Assembly (NCBI GenBank): GCA_900766265.1
Contig: CAAFUS010000002.1
Span: 1-64,000 of the forward strand
Reading direction: 5' to 3'
From: Pseudomonadaceae bacterium
GTDB taxonomy: Bacteria; Pseudomonadota; Gammaproteobacteria; Pseudomonadales; Pseudomonadaceae
Length of the DNA stretch: 64,000 nt
Under the pieces are notes generated by a model that saw only the letters and a program-made list of their open reading frames with translations, made no database searches and had not been told where the DNA came from. Position 1 is the stretch's first letter; every line of letters begins with the position of its first letter. Positions 26,086 to 34,934 of the stretch are shown in pieces. The translations under genes were made by a program, and so were the position numbers.

Positions 26086-26475
26086 TTACTCCTTCGCGTC
26101 GTCTTCGTGCTTGCGGTCCTCTGCGACCGCCCGTTCGATCAGCGCGGCCAGCTCGACGCCGCGGCGGACGCTCGCATCGTAATGGAAGCGAAGCTGCGGA
26201 ATGGTCCGGACCTTCATCGATCTGCCGAGCTGCATGCGCAGGAATCCGGCGGCTTCGTTGAGGATACGTACGCTCTCCTTGACCGCCTCGGCATCGTCGT
26301 CCTTGCCCATGACAGTGATAAAGATCTGCGCATGGGAGAGATCGCGGCTGACGTCGACCGCCGTGACGGTGATCAGCCCAAGACGCGGATCTTTGATCTC
26401 GCGCTGTATCAAAGATGCCAGCTCACGCTGCATCTGATCGCCGATACGCTGGGTACGGCTGAATTCTTTGGCCAT
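26086..26475 (-). CDS. rbfA: 30S ribosome-binding factor A
   Basis: 129 residues. A KH-like assembly factor needed for late maturation of the 30S subunit and cold adaptation. The start MAKEFSRTQRIGDQMQREL is the family N-terminus; an upstream in-frame extension is not homologous. The typical KDPRLGLITVTAVDVSRDLSHA segment is present. It sits 112 bases after infB, an interval holding an inverted repeat. Confidence 0.96.
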   Translation of the reverse strand: MAKEFSRTQRIGDQMQRELASLIQREIKDPRLGLITVTAVDVSRDLSHAQIFITVMGKDDDAEAVKESVRILNEAAGFLRMQLGRSMKVRTIPQLRFHYDASVRRGVELAALIERAVAEDRKHEDDAKE

Positions 26476-26532
26476 AAAATCTGCCTCGAGCTGCCTGTGC
26501 AGCTTAAAAAACGATCTCGCTGCAAAGGCAAA

Positions 26533-26566
26533 CGGCAAGCTTCCGGGTTGCCCCTGAAGCTTGCCG
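26533..26566. repeat. inverted AAGCTT-rich repeat between infB and rbfA
   Basis: Perfect 10-bp arms CGGCAAGCTT and AAGCTTGCCG. More AGCTT/GCTTGCAGCTG units flank it. It resembles the repeat between rpsO and pnp in composition, though not in exact sequence. It could be an RNA processing or attenuation hairpin within the operon. Confidence 0.55.
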
Positions 26567-26587
26567 TCTGAGGCTTGCAGCTGCTGT

Positions 26588-29113
26588 TTAGAGCGAGCGA
26601 GCCACCTGGACCTTCTCGAAGACTTCGATCTTGTCGCCGACCTTGACGTCGTTGTAGCTCTTGACGCCGATACCGCACTCCATGCCGTTACGCACTTCGG
26701 CGACGTCGTCCTTGAAGCGACGCAGCGATTCCAGCTCACCCTCGAAGATCACCACGTCCTCGCGCAGTACGCGGATCGGACGGTTGCGGTACACGGTACC
26801 CTCAATGACCATACAGCCAGCAACGGCGCCGAACTTCGGCGAACGGAACACGTCACGAACTTCTGCAGTACCCAGGATGTTCTCGCGGACATCGCTGCCG
26901 AGCATGCCGGTGAGGGCCTTCTTGACGTCTTCGATGATGTCGTAGATGACGTTGTAGTAGCGCATATCGAGGCCTTCGGACTCGACGATCTTGCGCGCAC
27001 CGGCGTCAGCACGGACGTTGAAGCCGAACAGCACGGCATTGGAAGCCAGTGCCAGGTTGGCATCGGATTCGGTGATACCACCGACGCCGCCACCGACCAC
27101 GCGCACTTGCACTTCGTCGTTGCCCAAGGTGCTGAGCGAGCCTTGCAGGGCTTCCAGTGAACCACGCACATCGGCCTTGAGGACGATGTTGAGGGTCTTC
27201 TTCTCTTCCTGGCCCATGTTCTCGAAGATGTTTTCCAGCTTGCCGGCGTGGGCACGAGCCAGTTTGACCTCGCGGAACTTGCCCTGACGGAACAGTGCAA
27301 CCTCGCGGGCCTTCTTCTCGTCGGCCACGACCATCATCTCGTCACCGGCATCCGGCGTGCCATCGAGGCCAAGAATCTCGACCGGGATCGACGGTCCGGC
27401 TTCCTTGATTGGCTTGCCGTTCTCGTCGAGCATAGCGCGGACGCGGCCGTAGTTGACGCCGACCAGGATCATGTCGCCCTGACGCAGGGTACCGTCCTGA
27501 ACCAGCACGGTAGCCACCGGGCCACGGCCCTTGTCCAGGCGCGACTCGACCACCACACCACGGCCCGGAGCCGACGGCGTGGCCTTGAGCTCGAGAACCT
27601 CGGCCTGCAGCAGCACGGCCTCGAGCAATTCGTCGATACCGGTACCGGCCTTGGCGGAAACCGGCACGAAGGGTGCGTCACCGCCCCAATCTTCCGGAAT
27701 CACGTCCAGCGCGGCCAGGCCGTTCTTGATGTTGTCCGGATTGGCTTCCGGCTTGTCCATCTTGTTCACCGCAACCACGATGGGTACGCCAGCCGCTTTC
27801 GCGTGCTGCACGGCTTCCTGGGTCTGCGGCATCACGCCGTCATCCGCCGCCACGACGAGGATGACGATGTCGGTGGCCTTGGCACCACGGGCACGCATCT
27901 GGGTAAACGCAGCGTGGCCGGGGGTGTCGAGGAAGGTGACCATGCCGCGGTCGGTTTCCACGTGGTACGCACCGATGTGCTGGGTGATGCCACCCGCTTC
28001 ACCGGAGGCCACCTTGGCGCGACGGATGTAGTCGAGCAGGGAAGTTTTACCGTGGTCGACGTGGCCCATGACGGTCACTACCGGTGCACGGTGGATGGCT
28101 TCACCCTCGAATTTCAAGGACTCGGCCAACTGCTCTTCCAAGGCGTTGTCGCTGACCAGCTTGACCTTGTGGCCGAACTCCTCGGCAACGAGTTGAGCGG
28201 TTTCCTGATCCAGCACCTGATTGATGGTCACCGGGGTGCCCATCTTGAACATGAACTTGACGATCTCCGCGCCCTTGATGGCCATCTGCTGGGCCAGATC
28301 GGAAACGGTGATGGTCTCGCCGATGGAAACTTCGCGCACGACAGGTCCTGTTGGGCTTTGGAAGCCATGCTGATTACGCTTCTTGAGCTTCGACTTGCCA
28401 CGGCCACCACGGCGCCCGAAGCTGTCCGCCTCGTCTTCGCCAGCTCGAACGGTACGCCCCAGCGGCGCCTTGGCTTTGAGCGAAGGGCGGTGCTGAGCGT
28501 GCTTGCGGTCACGACGATCGTCCTCGTCGCTGCGCGCCTTCTCGGTGCGGCGGACTTCGTCCTTCTTGCGATCATCGACAGCCGGTGCAGCTGCAGGTCC
28601 AGCAGGCGCAGCGGCCGCTACCGCAGGCGACGGTTCGTCGGCAGGCACAGCAGGCGCTTCTATAGGCTGGGCTGCAGCGGCCGCACGGGCTTGCTCCTCG
28701 GCCTGGCGACGTGCCTCTTCCTCAGCACGCTGGCGTGCTTCCTCCTCGGCCTTGAGCCGCGCCGCTTCTTCGGCTGCGCGCTGCTCTTCCAGCTCACGCT
28801 GCTTTTCGGCCTCGATCTCGTCCGGGCTGCGCTTGACGAAGGTCTTCTTCTTGCGCACTTCGACGCTGATGGTCTTGCTTCCGCCCACTTTCAGCTTGGT
28901 GGTGGTCTTACGCTGCAAGGTGATCTTGCTCGGCTCGTTCACCTTGGCGCCGTGGCTGCTCTTAAGGTGGGCCAACAGCGCCTGCTTTTCGTTATCGGTC
29001 ACTACTTGCTCGGCGCTGGTGTGCGACAGTCCTGCCTCACGCATCTGCTGAAGCAGTCGCTCGACCGGTGTGTCGACCACCTGGGCCAGTTCTTTCACCG
29101 TGACTTGCGTCAT
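26588..29113 (-). CDS. infB: translation initiation factor IF-2
   Basis: 841 residues. GTPase that places fMet-tRNA on the 30S subunit. Two small N-terminal IF2 domains flank a long charged Ala/Glu/Arg-rich linker (about 100-240). The G domain has GHVDHGKTS, DTPGH and NKMD; domains II-IV follow to the fMet-tRNA-binding C-terminus. The initiator tRNA gene lies upstream in the same leftward series. Confidence 0.98.
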   Translation of the reverse strand: MTQVTVKELAQVVDTPVERLLQQMREAGLSHTSAEQVVTDNEKQALLAHLKSSHGAKVNEPSKITLQRKTTTKLKVGGSKTISVEVRKKKTFVKRSPDEIEAEKQRELEEQRAAEEAARLKAEEEARQRAEEEARRQAEEQARAAAAAQPIEAPAVPADEPSPAVAAAAPAGPAAAPAVDDRKKDEVRRTEKARSDEDDRRDRKHAQHRPSLKAKAPLGRTVRAGEDEADSFGRRGGRGKSKLKKRNQHGFQSPTGPVVREVSIGETITVSDLAQQMAIKGAEIVKFMFKMGTPVTINQVLDQETAQLVAEEFGHKVKLVSDNALEEQLAESLKFEGEAIHRAPVVTVMGHVDHGKTSLLDYIRRAKVASGEAGGITQHIGAYHVETDRGMVTFLDTPGHAAFTQMRARGAKATDIVILVVAADDGVMPQTQEAVQHAKAAGVPIVVAVNKMDKPEANPDNIKNGLAALDVIPEDWGGDAPFVPVSAKAGTGIDELLEAVLLQAEVLELKATPSAPGRGVVVESRLDKGRGPVATVLVQDGTLRQGDMILVGVNYGRVRAMLDENGKPIKEAGPSIPVEILGLDGTPDAGDEMMVVADEKKAREVALFRQGKFREVKLARAHAGKLENIFENMGQEEKKTLNIVLKADVRGSLEALQGSLSTLGNDEVQVRVVGGGVGGITESDANLALASNAVLFGFNVRADAGARKIVESEGLDMRYYNVIYDIIEDVKKALTGMLGSDVRENILGTAEVRDVFRSPKFGAVAGCMVIEGTVYRNRPIRVLREDVVIFEGELESLRRFKDDVAEVRNGMECGIGVKSYNDVKVGDKIEVFEKVQVARSL

Positions 29114-29141
29114 GCATTCCTCTCCTCAGGCCGCTAATTAC

Positions 29142-30623
29142 TTACTCGAACCAATGGGCTCGGGCGGCCATGATCAGCTTGCCGGCACGCTCTTGGTCGA
29201 TGCCGTCTATGTCGAGCAGGTCGTCTATCGACTGCTCGGCCAGGTCTTCGCGAGTAATAACACCTCGCATTGCCAACTCGACCGCCAATTCCTTGTCCAT
29301 GCCTTCCAGCGCGAGCAGGTCTTCGGCTGGCTGAGCGTCCGCCAGTTTTTCTTCGGTAGCGATGGCCTTGGTCAGCAGGCGATCCTTGGCGCGCGAACGC
29401 AACTCGTTGACGATGTCTTCGTCGAATCCTTCGATTGCGAGCATTTCCTCCATCGGGACATAGGCCACCTCCTCCAGCGAGGTGAAACCTTCCTCGACCA
29501 GGACCTGTGCCAGCTCCTCGTCCACGTCCAGTTCTTCGATGAAGGCGCGCAGGATGTCGCCGGTTTCTTCCTCCTGCTTGGCCTGGATATCGGCCTCGGT
29601 CATCACGTTAAGGGTCCAGCCGGTCAGCTGGCTGGCCAGTCGAACGTTCTGGCCGCCGCGGCCAATGGCCTGCGCCAGGTTGTCCTCAGCCACGGCGATG
29701 TCCATCGCGTGGGCATCTTCGTCAACGATGATCGCAGCCACCTCGGCTGGCGCCATCGCGTTGATCACGAACTGGGCGGGGTTTTCGTCCCACAGCACGA
29801 TATCGACACGTTCGCCACCGATCTCACCTGATACTGCCTGCACACGCGAACCTCGCATACCGATGCAGGCGCCCTGGGGATCGATTCGCTTGTCCTTGGA
29901 GCGCACGGCGATCTTGGCGCGGGAGCCCGGATCACGCGAAGCCCCCATCACCTCGATCAGCTCTTCGGCGATTTCAGGCACTTCAATGCGGAACAGCTCG
30001 ATCAGCATCTGCGGCGCGGTGCGCGACAGGATCAGCTGAGGACCACGGTTTTCGGCGCGAATTTCCTTGAGAAGCGCTCGAACACGAGCGCCGACACGGA
30101 AGGTTTCGCGGGCGATGATGTCTTCACGAGCCAGCAGCGCTTCGGCATTATTGCCAAGGTCGACGATGACGTTGTCACGGGTAACCTTCTTCACCGTGCC
30201 GGAAATGATTTCACCGACGCGGTCGCGATAAGCCTCGACGATCTGGGCACGCTCCGCTTCCCGGACCTTCTGCACGATGACCTGCTTGGCGGTCTGCGCG
30301 GCGATACGGCCGAATTCGATCGACTCGATCTTCTCTTCCAGCACATCGCCTACCTTGGCATCGGGCTTGCGCGCCTCGGCCTGATCCAGGGTCAGCTGAA
30401 TGTCCGGATCATCGAAGTCGGCTTCATCAACCACGGTCCAGCGACGAAAGGTTTCGTAGCTGCCGTTCTGGCGGTTGATTTCCACACGGAGGTCCACTTC
30501 GTCTTCGTAACGTTTCTTGGTGGCCGTGGCCAGGGCCAGCTCCAGCGCCTCGAAAATCACACCAGCCGGCACGCCCTTTTCGTTGGACACCGACTCAACA
30601 ACTAGCAGTACTTCTTTGCTCAT
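29142..30623 (-). CDS. nusA: transcription termination/antitermination factor NusA
   Basis: 493 residues. Binds RNA polymerase and modulates pausing, termination and rRNA antitermination. The order is N-terminal RNAP-binding domain, S1 (about 135-200), KH1 and KH2 (about 205-345), and two acidic helix-hairpin-helix repeats at the C-terminus (about 365-490). The start MSKEVLLVVE is used rather than an ATG seven codons upstream because it matches the family. Confidence 0.97.
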   Translation of the reverse strand: MSKEVLLVVESVSNEKGVPAGVIFEALELALATATKKRYEDEVDLRVEINRQNGSYETFRRWTVVDEADFDDPDIQLTLDQAEARKPDAKVGDVLEEKIESIEFGRIAAQTAKQVIVQKVREAERAQIVEAYRDRVGEIISGTVKKVTRDNVIVDLGNNAEALLAREDIIARETFRVGARVRALLKEIRAENRGPQLILSRTAPQMLIELFRIEVPEIAEELIEVMGASRDPGSRAKIAVRSKDKRIDPQGACIGMRGSRVQAVSGEIGGERVDIVLWDENPAQFVINAMAPAEVAAIIVDEDAHAMDIAVAEDNLAQAIGRGGQNVRLASQLTGWTLNVMTEADIQAKQEEETGDILRAFIEELDVDEELAQVLVEEGFTSLEEVAYVPMEEMLAIEGFDEDIVNELRSRAKDRLLTKAIATEEKLADAQPAEDLLALEGMDKELAVELAMRGVITREDLAEQSIDDLLDIDGIDQERAGKLIMAARAHWFE

Positions 30624-30671
30624 CGTACGCCTCGCCTTTCGCAATCCATTGGGGTTCGCGGGATCCGCGTC

Positions 30672-31130
30672 TCACTCAAACCGGGGAACTATGTTGGCCT
30701 TGTCGATCGAGTCGATCGGCAACAGATATTCGTGATCGTCGACCAGCACCACGATGTCCTGCTCTTCCACCCCACGCAGAAGGCCTTGAAAATTGCGACG
30801 CCCCTCAAAGGGCGAACGCAGCTTGATCTTTATCTGTTCGCCAACGTGGGCGGCGAACTGGTCCAGTGTGAACAACGGCCGATCCATACCCGGCGAAGAC
30901 ACCTCCAGGGTGTACTCGGCGCTGATGGGATCTTCGACATCGAGCACGCCACTCAACTGGCGACTCACCTTTTCGCAGTCCTCGACGAGGATGCCGTTGG
31001 GATGGTCGATATACACCCGCAACAGCGAATGCCGACCCTGGGAGAGGAATTCAATACCCCAGCATTGATAGCCGAGCGCCTCGACCACAGGGGCCAACAA
31101 GGCCTGCAACTGTTCTAGCTTGCTCGACAT
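30672..31130 (-). CDS. rimP: ribosome maturation factor RimP
   Basis: 152 residues. Assists 30S assembly. The family start MSSKLEQLQALLAPVVEALG and the motifs LEVSSPGMDRPLFT and RNFQGLLRG are clear. A longer reading frame reaching 31283 would read through a terminator-like hairpin and is rejected. Confidence 0.96.
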   Translation of the reverse strand: MSSKLEQLQALLAPVVEALGYQCWGIEFLSQGRHSLLRVYIDHPNGILVEDCEKVSRQLSGVLDVEDPISAEYTLEVSSPGMDRPLFTLDQFAAHVGEQIKIKLRSPFEGRRNFQGLLRGVEEQDIVVLVDDHEYLLPIDSIDKANIVPRFE

Positions 31131-31149
31131 CGAAGTCCCTCGTGCATGC

Positions 31150-31180
31150 TGTAAAAATGAAAAATGGGCGAAACGCCCAT
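31150..31180 (-). terminator. hairpin between tRNA-fMet and rimP
   Basis: Stem ATGGGCG/CGCCCAT with a three-base loop and an interrupted T tract on the minus strand. It could attenuate read-through from the tRNA genes into rimP-nusA. Confidence 0.5.
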
Positions 31181-31222
31181 CCTGCGAACCGCCTGTGAAT
31201 GCCGGCGGCCTGGCTCCAGCTA

Positions 31223-31246
31223 AGAAAAAGCCCCTTGATAGGGGCT
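31223..31246 (-). terminator. terminator after tRNA-fMet
   Basis: Minus strand stem AGCCCCT/AGGGGCT with a four-base loop, followed by TTTTCTT. It lies 11 bases beyond the CCA end of the initiator tRNA. Confidence 0.75.
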
Positions 31247-31256
31247 CTACTACAAC

Positions 31257-31333
<77 letters not shown>

Positions 31334-31390
31334 TCTAAAGCTGGGCACGAATTATACGGCCGACCCTGGATCTGGTCAACCTGAGCCCTG

Positions 31391-31417
31391 AAAACAAGAA
31401 AGCCCGCTGATGCGGGC
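31391..31417 (-). terminator. hairpin between tRNA-Leu and tRNA-fMet
   Basis: Minus strand stem GCCCGC/GCGGGC with a four-base loop, followed by TTTCTTGTTTT. It may terminate transcripts from secG-tRNA-Leu. Confidence 0.65.
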
Positions 31418-31426
31418 CTGCTTGTT

Positions 31427-31512
31427 TGGTACCGAGGAGGGGACTCGAACCCCTACAGCCTATGGCCACTACCACCTCAAGGTAGCGTGTCTACCAATTC
31501 CACCACCTCGGC
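31427..31512 (-). tRNA. tRNA-Leu (GAG)
   Basis: 86 nucleotides with encoded CCA and the long variable arm of a class II tRNA. The anticodon loop TTGAGGT gives anticodon GAG, reading CUC and CUU. It starts seven bases after the secG stop. Confidence 0.95.
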
Positions 31513-31519
31513 AAAACCT

Positions 31520-31900
31520 TTACTGCCCGGGCGCCTGAGGTATATCCCCTGTCGTTTCGGCTGGCCGACGCTCTTCGAGAGCAGGCACATCGTCAACAAC
31601 TGGCCTGTCGGCCGGCACTTCCAGAACCGCGGGATCAGGCAACCCTACCCCCGCCAGCTGATCAGCCTGCTGCTTGGCGAAGAACGCAAGCCCCAGACTG
31701 GTCACGAAAAAAACGGTCGCTAGTATAGCAGTAACTCGACTCAGAAAGGTAGCAGAACCTTGGCTTCCGAATACAGTTGCCGAAGCACCCGAACCGAACG
31801 AAGCACCGGCGTCGGCACCCTTACCCTGCTGCAGCAGCACCAGCACGACAACACCAATGGCAACCAGCAGATGCACCACGATAACAACAGTTTGCAACAT
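31520..31900 (-). CDS. secG: preprotein translocase subunit SecG
   Basis: 126 residues. Small accessory membrane subunit of SecYEG. Two hydrophobic helices (about 3-24 and 52-72) flank the conserved cytoplasmic GKGADAGASFGSGASATVFG loop. The Pro/Glu-rich tail is typical of pseudomonads. The start MLQTVVIVVHLL fits the family. It follows tpiA by four bases. Confidence 0.95.
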   Translation of the reverse strand: MLQTVVIVVHLLVAIGVVVLVLLQQGKGADAGASFGSGASATVFGSQGSATFLSRVTAILATVFFVTSLGLAFFAKQQADQLAGVGLPDPAVLEVPADRPVVDDVPALEERRPAETTGDIPQAPGQ

Positions 31901-31904
31901 CTGT

Positions 31905-32660
31905 TCAGTTCCCTGCGGCGCGACAGATCGCACCGAACTCGTCCGCTTTCAGAGAAGCTCCACCAATGAGCCCCCCATCAATATCCGCCATGCCGAACAG
32001 CTCAGCGGCATTGGCAGCCTTCACGCTACCACCGTAGAGAATCCGAACGCCCTCGGCGACCTCGGCACTCTCTCGAGCCAGCTGCGCCCGGATGGCAGCG
32101 TGCACTTCCTGCGCCTGTTGCGGCGTTGCAGTCAGCCCCGACCCAATGGCCCAGACCGGCTCATACGCTACAACCGCGCCAACCAGAGCCGAGATACCCA
32201 GAGCGGATACCACGCTCTCCAACTGACGCCCCACCACTTCCAGCGTCTGACCCGCTTCTCGCTGTTCGAGCGTCTCACCCACACAGAGAATCGGCTTCAG
32301 GCCACACGCCTTGGCGACGGCGAACTTTCGGCAAACCACCTCGTCACTTTCGCCCAGAATCAGGCGACGCTCCGAATGACCCACCAGAACCCATTCACAA
32401 CCCGCATCCTGCAATTGCTCGACCGACTCTTCACCGGTCAGCGCGCCGAAGCCCGCCTCGCTTGCACAATCCTGGGCGCCGACGCTCAACTGCGTTCCGG
32501 AAAGACTCTCGACGACCTGACCGATATGCAAGGCACCAGGTAACACGACAATCTCGACCGAGACAGGCAACGCCTGTTCACGCAGTGACTGAATCAGCTC
32601 TGCGACACTGGCGCGGGTACCGTTCATCTTCCAGTTACCAGCTACCAGTTGGCGACGCAT
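31905..32660 (-). CDS. tpiA: triosephosphate isomerase
   Basis: 251 residues. Interconverts dihydroxyacetone phosphate and glyceraldehyde 3-phosphate. Active-site residues are visible: lysine in GNWKMNG, histidine in LVGHSERR, glutamate in VAYEPVWAIGSG, and the phosphate loop GGSVKAANA. It lies between glmM and secG, the order usual in pseudomonads. Confidence 0.98.
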   Translation of the reverse strand: MRRQLVAGNWKMNGTRASVAELIQSLREQALPVSVEIVVLPGALHIGQVVESLSGTQLSVGAQDCASEAGFGALTGEESVEQLQDAGCEWVLVGHSERRLILGESDEVVCRKFAVAKACGLKPILCVGETLEQREAGQTLEVVGRQLESVVSALGISALVGAVVAYEPVWAIGSGLTATPQQAQEVHAAIRAQLARESAEVAEGVRILYGGSVKAANAAELFGMADIDGGLIGGASLKADEFGAICRAAGN

Positions 32661-32725
32661 GCTTTACCCCGTCGGTCAAAGTGGGCGCAGATGTTACTCA
32701 AGAGAAAAACACCTGGCAAGCCGAA

Positions 32726-34063
32726 TCATGCACAAACTTCATTTACCACACTTACCAGCTGCTCGGCATAATTGCGGACCTGTCCTTCGTCATCCCCCTC
32801 CACCATGACGCGCACCAAGGGCTCGGTACCGGATTTACGCAACAGGACACGCCCACGGCCTGCCATCTTCGCCGTGACTTCGTCACAGGCGGCCTTAACA
32901 TCAGGATGCGACACGGGATCGCTGCCAGCGGGAAAACGGACGTTGATCAGCACTTGCGGGAACTTCCGCAGCCCCTGCCGGGCCTGGGCCAAAGTCTGCT
33001 CGCGACGGCGCAGCGCAAGGACCACCTGCAGAGCAGCAATGATCGCATCGCCCGTAGTGACATGTTGCCCACAGACGATATGGCCCGAATTTTCTCCGCC
33101 CAGCTGCCAGTTGCGCTCCAGCATCTCGGCCATGACGTACCGGTCACCCACCTTGGCCCGAACGAAGGGAATGTCCGACTCCTTTAGGGCCAGCTCAAGA
33201 CCGAAATTGCTCATCAGCGTGCCGACTACTCCACCTTCGAGCAGGCCACGCGCCTTGAGATCAGTCGCAATGATGAACAGAAGCTCGTCGCCGTCAACCG
33301 CCGTTCCGGTGTGATCCACCATCATCACCCGGTCGCCATCACCATCGAACGCGATGCCCAGATCAGCCCCATGCTCGACGACAGCCTTTTGCAGCTGGCC
33401 GACATGGGTCGAACCGACATCCGCATTGATGTTAAGGCCGTCCGGCTCGGCCCCGATCACCACAACCTTCGCACCAAGCTCGCGGAAAACGCTCGGGGCG
33501 ACCTTGTAGGTGGCGCCATGGGCACAGTCGAGCACGACCTTCATCCCGGCGAAATCCGTGCTGGTCGGCACACTGCTCTTACAGAACTCAATGTACCGAC
33601 CGGCCGCATCGTTGATCCGGGAGGCCTTGCCCAGCTGGGCGGACTCCACCACCGTCATGGGCGCATCGAGGAGTTCTTCGATCATCAGCTCGAGCTCATC
33701 GGGAAGCTTGGTGCCACGGCTGGAGAAGAACTTAATTCCGTTGTCATGGTGCGGGTTATGCGAAGCACTGATGACGATGCCCGCCTCGGCGTGAAAGGTG
33801 CGCGTGAGGTAGGCGATCGCCGGCGTCGGCATAGGTCCCAGCAGCAGTACATCCGCACCGGCGGCGGACAGGCCGGCCTGCAAGGCCGACTCGAACATAT
33901 AGCCCGAAATCCGTGTGTCCTTCCCGATCAGGATGCGGCACTTTCCCTGCTTGCGAAACGCCATACCGGCCGCCCAGCCGAGCTTCAGCATGAATTCCGG
34001 CGTAATGGGAAACTGTCCGACCTGCCCGCGAATACCGTCGGTACCGAAATACTTTCTGCTCAT
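32726..34063 (-). CDS. glmM: phosphoglucosamine mutase
   Basis: 445 residues. Converts glucosamine 6-phosphate to glucosamine 1-phosphate for peptidoglycan and LPS. The phosphoserine loop is ISASHNPHHDNG, the metal loop DGDGDRVMM, the sugar loop GGENSGH, and the phosphate loop RKSGTEPLVRVM. The start MSRKYFGTDGIRG is universal for GlmM. It starts 10 bases after the folP stop. Confidence 0.98.
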   Translation of the reverse strand: MSRKYFGTDGIRGQVGQFPITPEFMLKLGWAAGMAFRKQGKCRILIGKDTRISGYMFESALQAGLSAAGADVLLLGPMPTPAIAYLTRTFHAEAGIVISASHNPHHDNGIKFFSSRGTKLPDELELMIEELLDAPMTVVESAQLGKASRINDAAGRYIEFCKSSVPTSTDFAGMKVVLDCAHGATYKVAPSVFRELGAKVVVIGAEPDGLNINADVGSTHVGQLQKAVVEHGADLGIAFDGDGDRVMMVDHTGTAVDGDELLFIIATDLKARGLLEGGVVGTLMSNFGLELALKESDIPFVRAKVGDRYVMAEMLERNWQLGGENSGHIVCGQHVTTGDAIIAALQVVLALRRREQTLAQARQGLRKFPQVLINVRFPAGSDPVSHPDVKAACDEVTAKMAGRGRVLLRKSGTEPLVRVMVEGDDEGQVRNYAEQLVSVVNEVCA

Positions 34064-34073
34064 TGTTCCATTC

Positions 34074-34925
34074 CTAATCGGCTGCCTGGACCGCAGCAAT
34101 CATTCTGACCACATCCACCGTCTCGGCGACATCGTGCACCCGCAAGATCCGGGCCCCTTGCGAGACAGCCAGTGCTGCCAGGGCAAGGCTTCCATAGAGC
34201 CGCTCGCCCACCTCCCGATCAAGCGCCTGCCCGATCATCGTCTTGCGCGACACACCAACCAGCAGGGGCCGCCCCAGACGATGCAAACGCTCGAGGTGCT
34301 TGAACAGACTCAGATTGTGTTCGAGATTCTTCGCGAAGCCGAAACCGGGATCGAGCACGATGCGCTCCGGCTTTATCCCGGCGGCCGAACAGGCGTCCAT
34401 CCTAGCCTCGAGGAACGCCGCCACCTCAGCGACCACATTGCCGTAGACAGCCTCGCGCTGCATGTAGCCCGGCTCGCCACGCATATGCATCAGGCAAACC
34501 GGCAAACCGCTGTCGGCGGCCGCATCGAGGGCTCCGTCACGGCGCAACGAGCGCACGTCATTGATGAGCCCGGCGCCGAGTCTCGCGCTCTCGCGCATGA
34601 CCGAGGGCGTGGAGGTATCGACCGACACGATCACGTTCAACTCTCGAACGATGGCCTCGACGACCGGCGCGACACGCTCCAGCTCTTCCAGAGCCGACAC
34701 CGCACGCGCGCCCGGTCGGGTCGACTCGCCGCCGACGTCCACCAGGGACGCTCCCGCACGAACCATGGCCTCGGCATGACGCAACGCCAGGTCGCGGGAA
34801 GCGTAGCGCCCGCCATCGGAAAAGGAGTCAGGAGTGACGTTGAGAATGCCCATCACGTGCGGGCGGGATAAATCAAGAACCCGGTTGCCACAGGGCAACC
34901 GGGTTGGGTGAAGCGCAGGCGCCAT
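34074..34925 (-). CDS. folP: dihydropteroate synthase
   Basis: 283 residues. Joins p-aminobenzoate to the pterin diphosphate in folate synthesis; target of sulfonamides. Both family signatures are present: MGILNVTPDSFSDGG and GASLVDVGGESTRPGA. It starts nine bases after the ftsH stop, so ftsH-folP-glmM are likely one transcript. Confidence 0.98.
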   Translation of the reverse strand: MAPALHPTRLPCGNRVLDLSRPHVMGILNVTPDSFSDGGRYASRDLALRHAEAMVRAGASLVDVGGESTRPGARAVSALEELERVAPVVEAIVRELNVIVSVDTSTPSVMRESARLGAGLINDVRSLRRDGALDAAADSGLPVCLMHMRGEPGYMQREAVYGNVVAEVAAFLEARMDACSAAGIKPERIVLDPGFGFAKNLEHNLSLFKHLERLHRLGRPLLVGVSRKTMIGQALDREVGERLYGSLALAALAVSQGARILRVHDVAETVDVVRMIAAVQAAD

Positions 34926-34934
34926 GAAGAACCC

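Noticed and set aside
27248..29137. 629-codon plus-strand frame opposite infB
   Set aside because: Antisense to the conserved IF-2 gene with low-complexity Arg/Leu/Gly composition and no domains.
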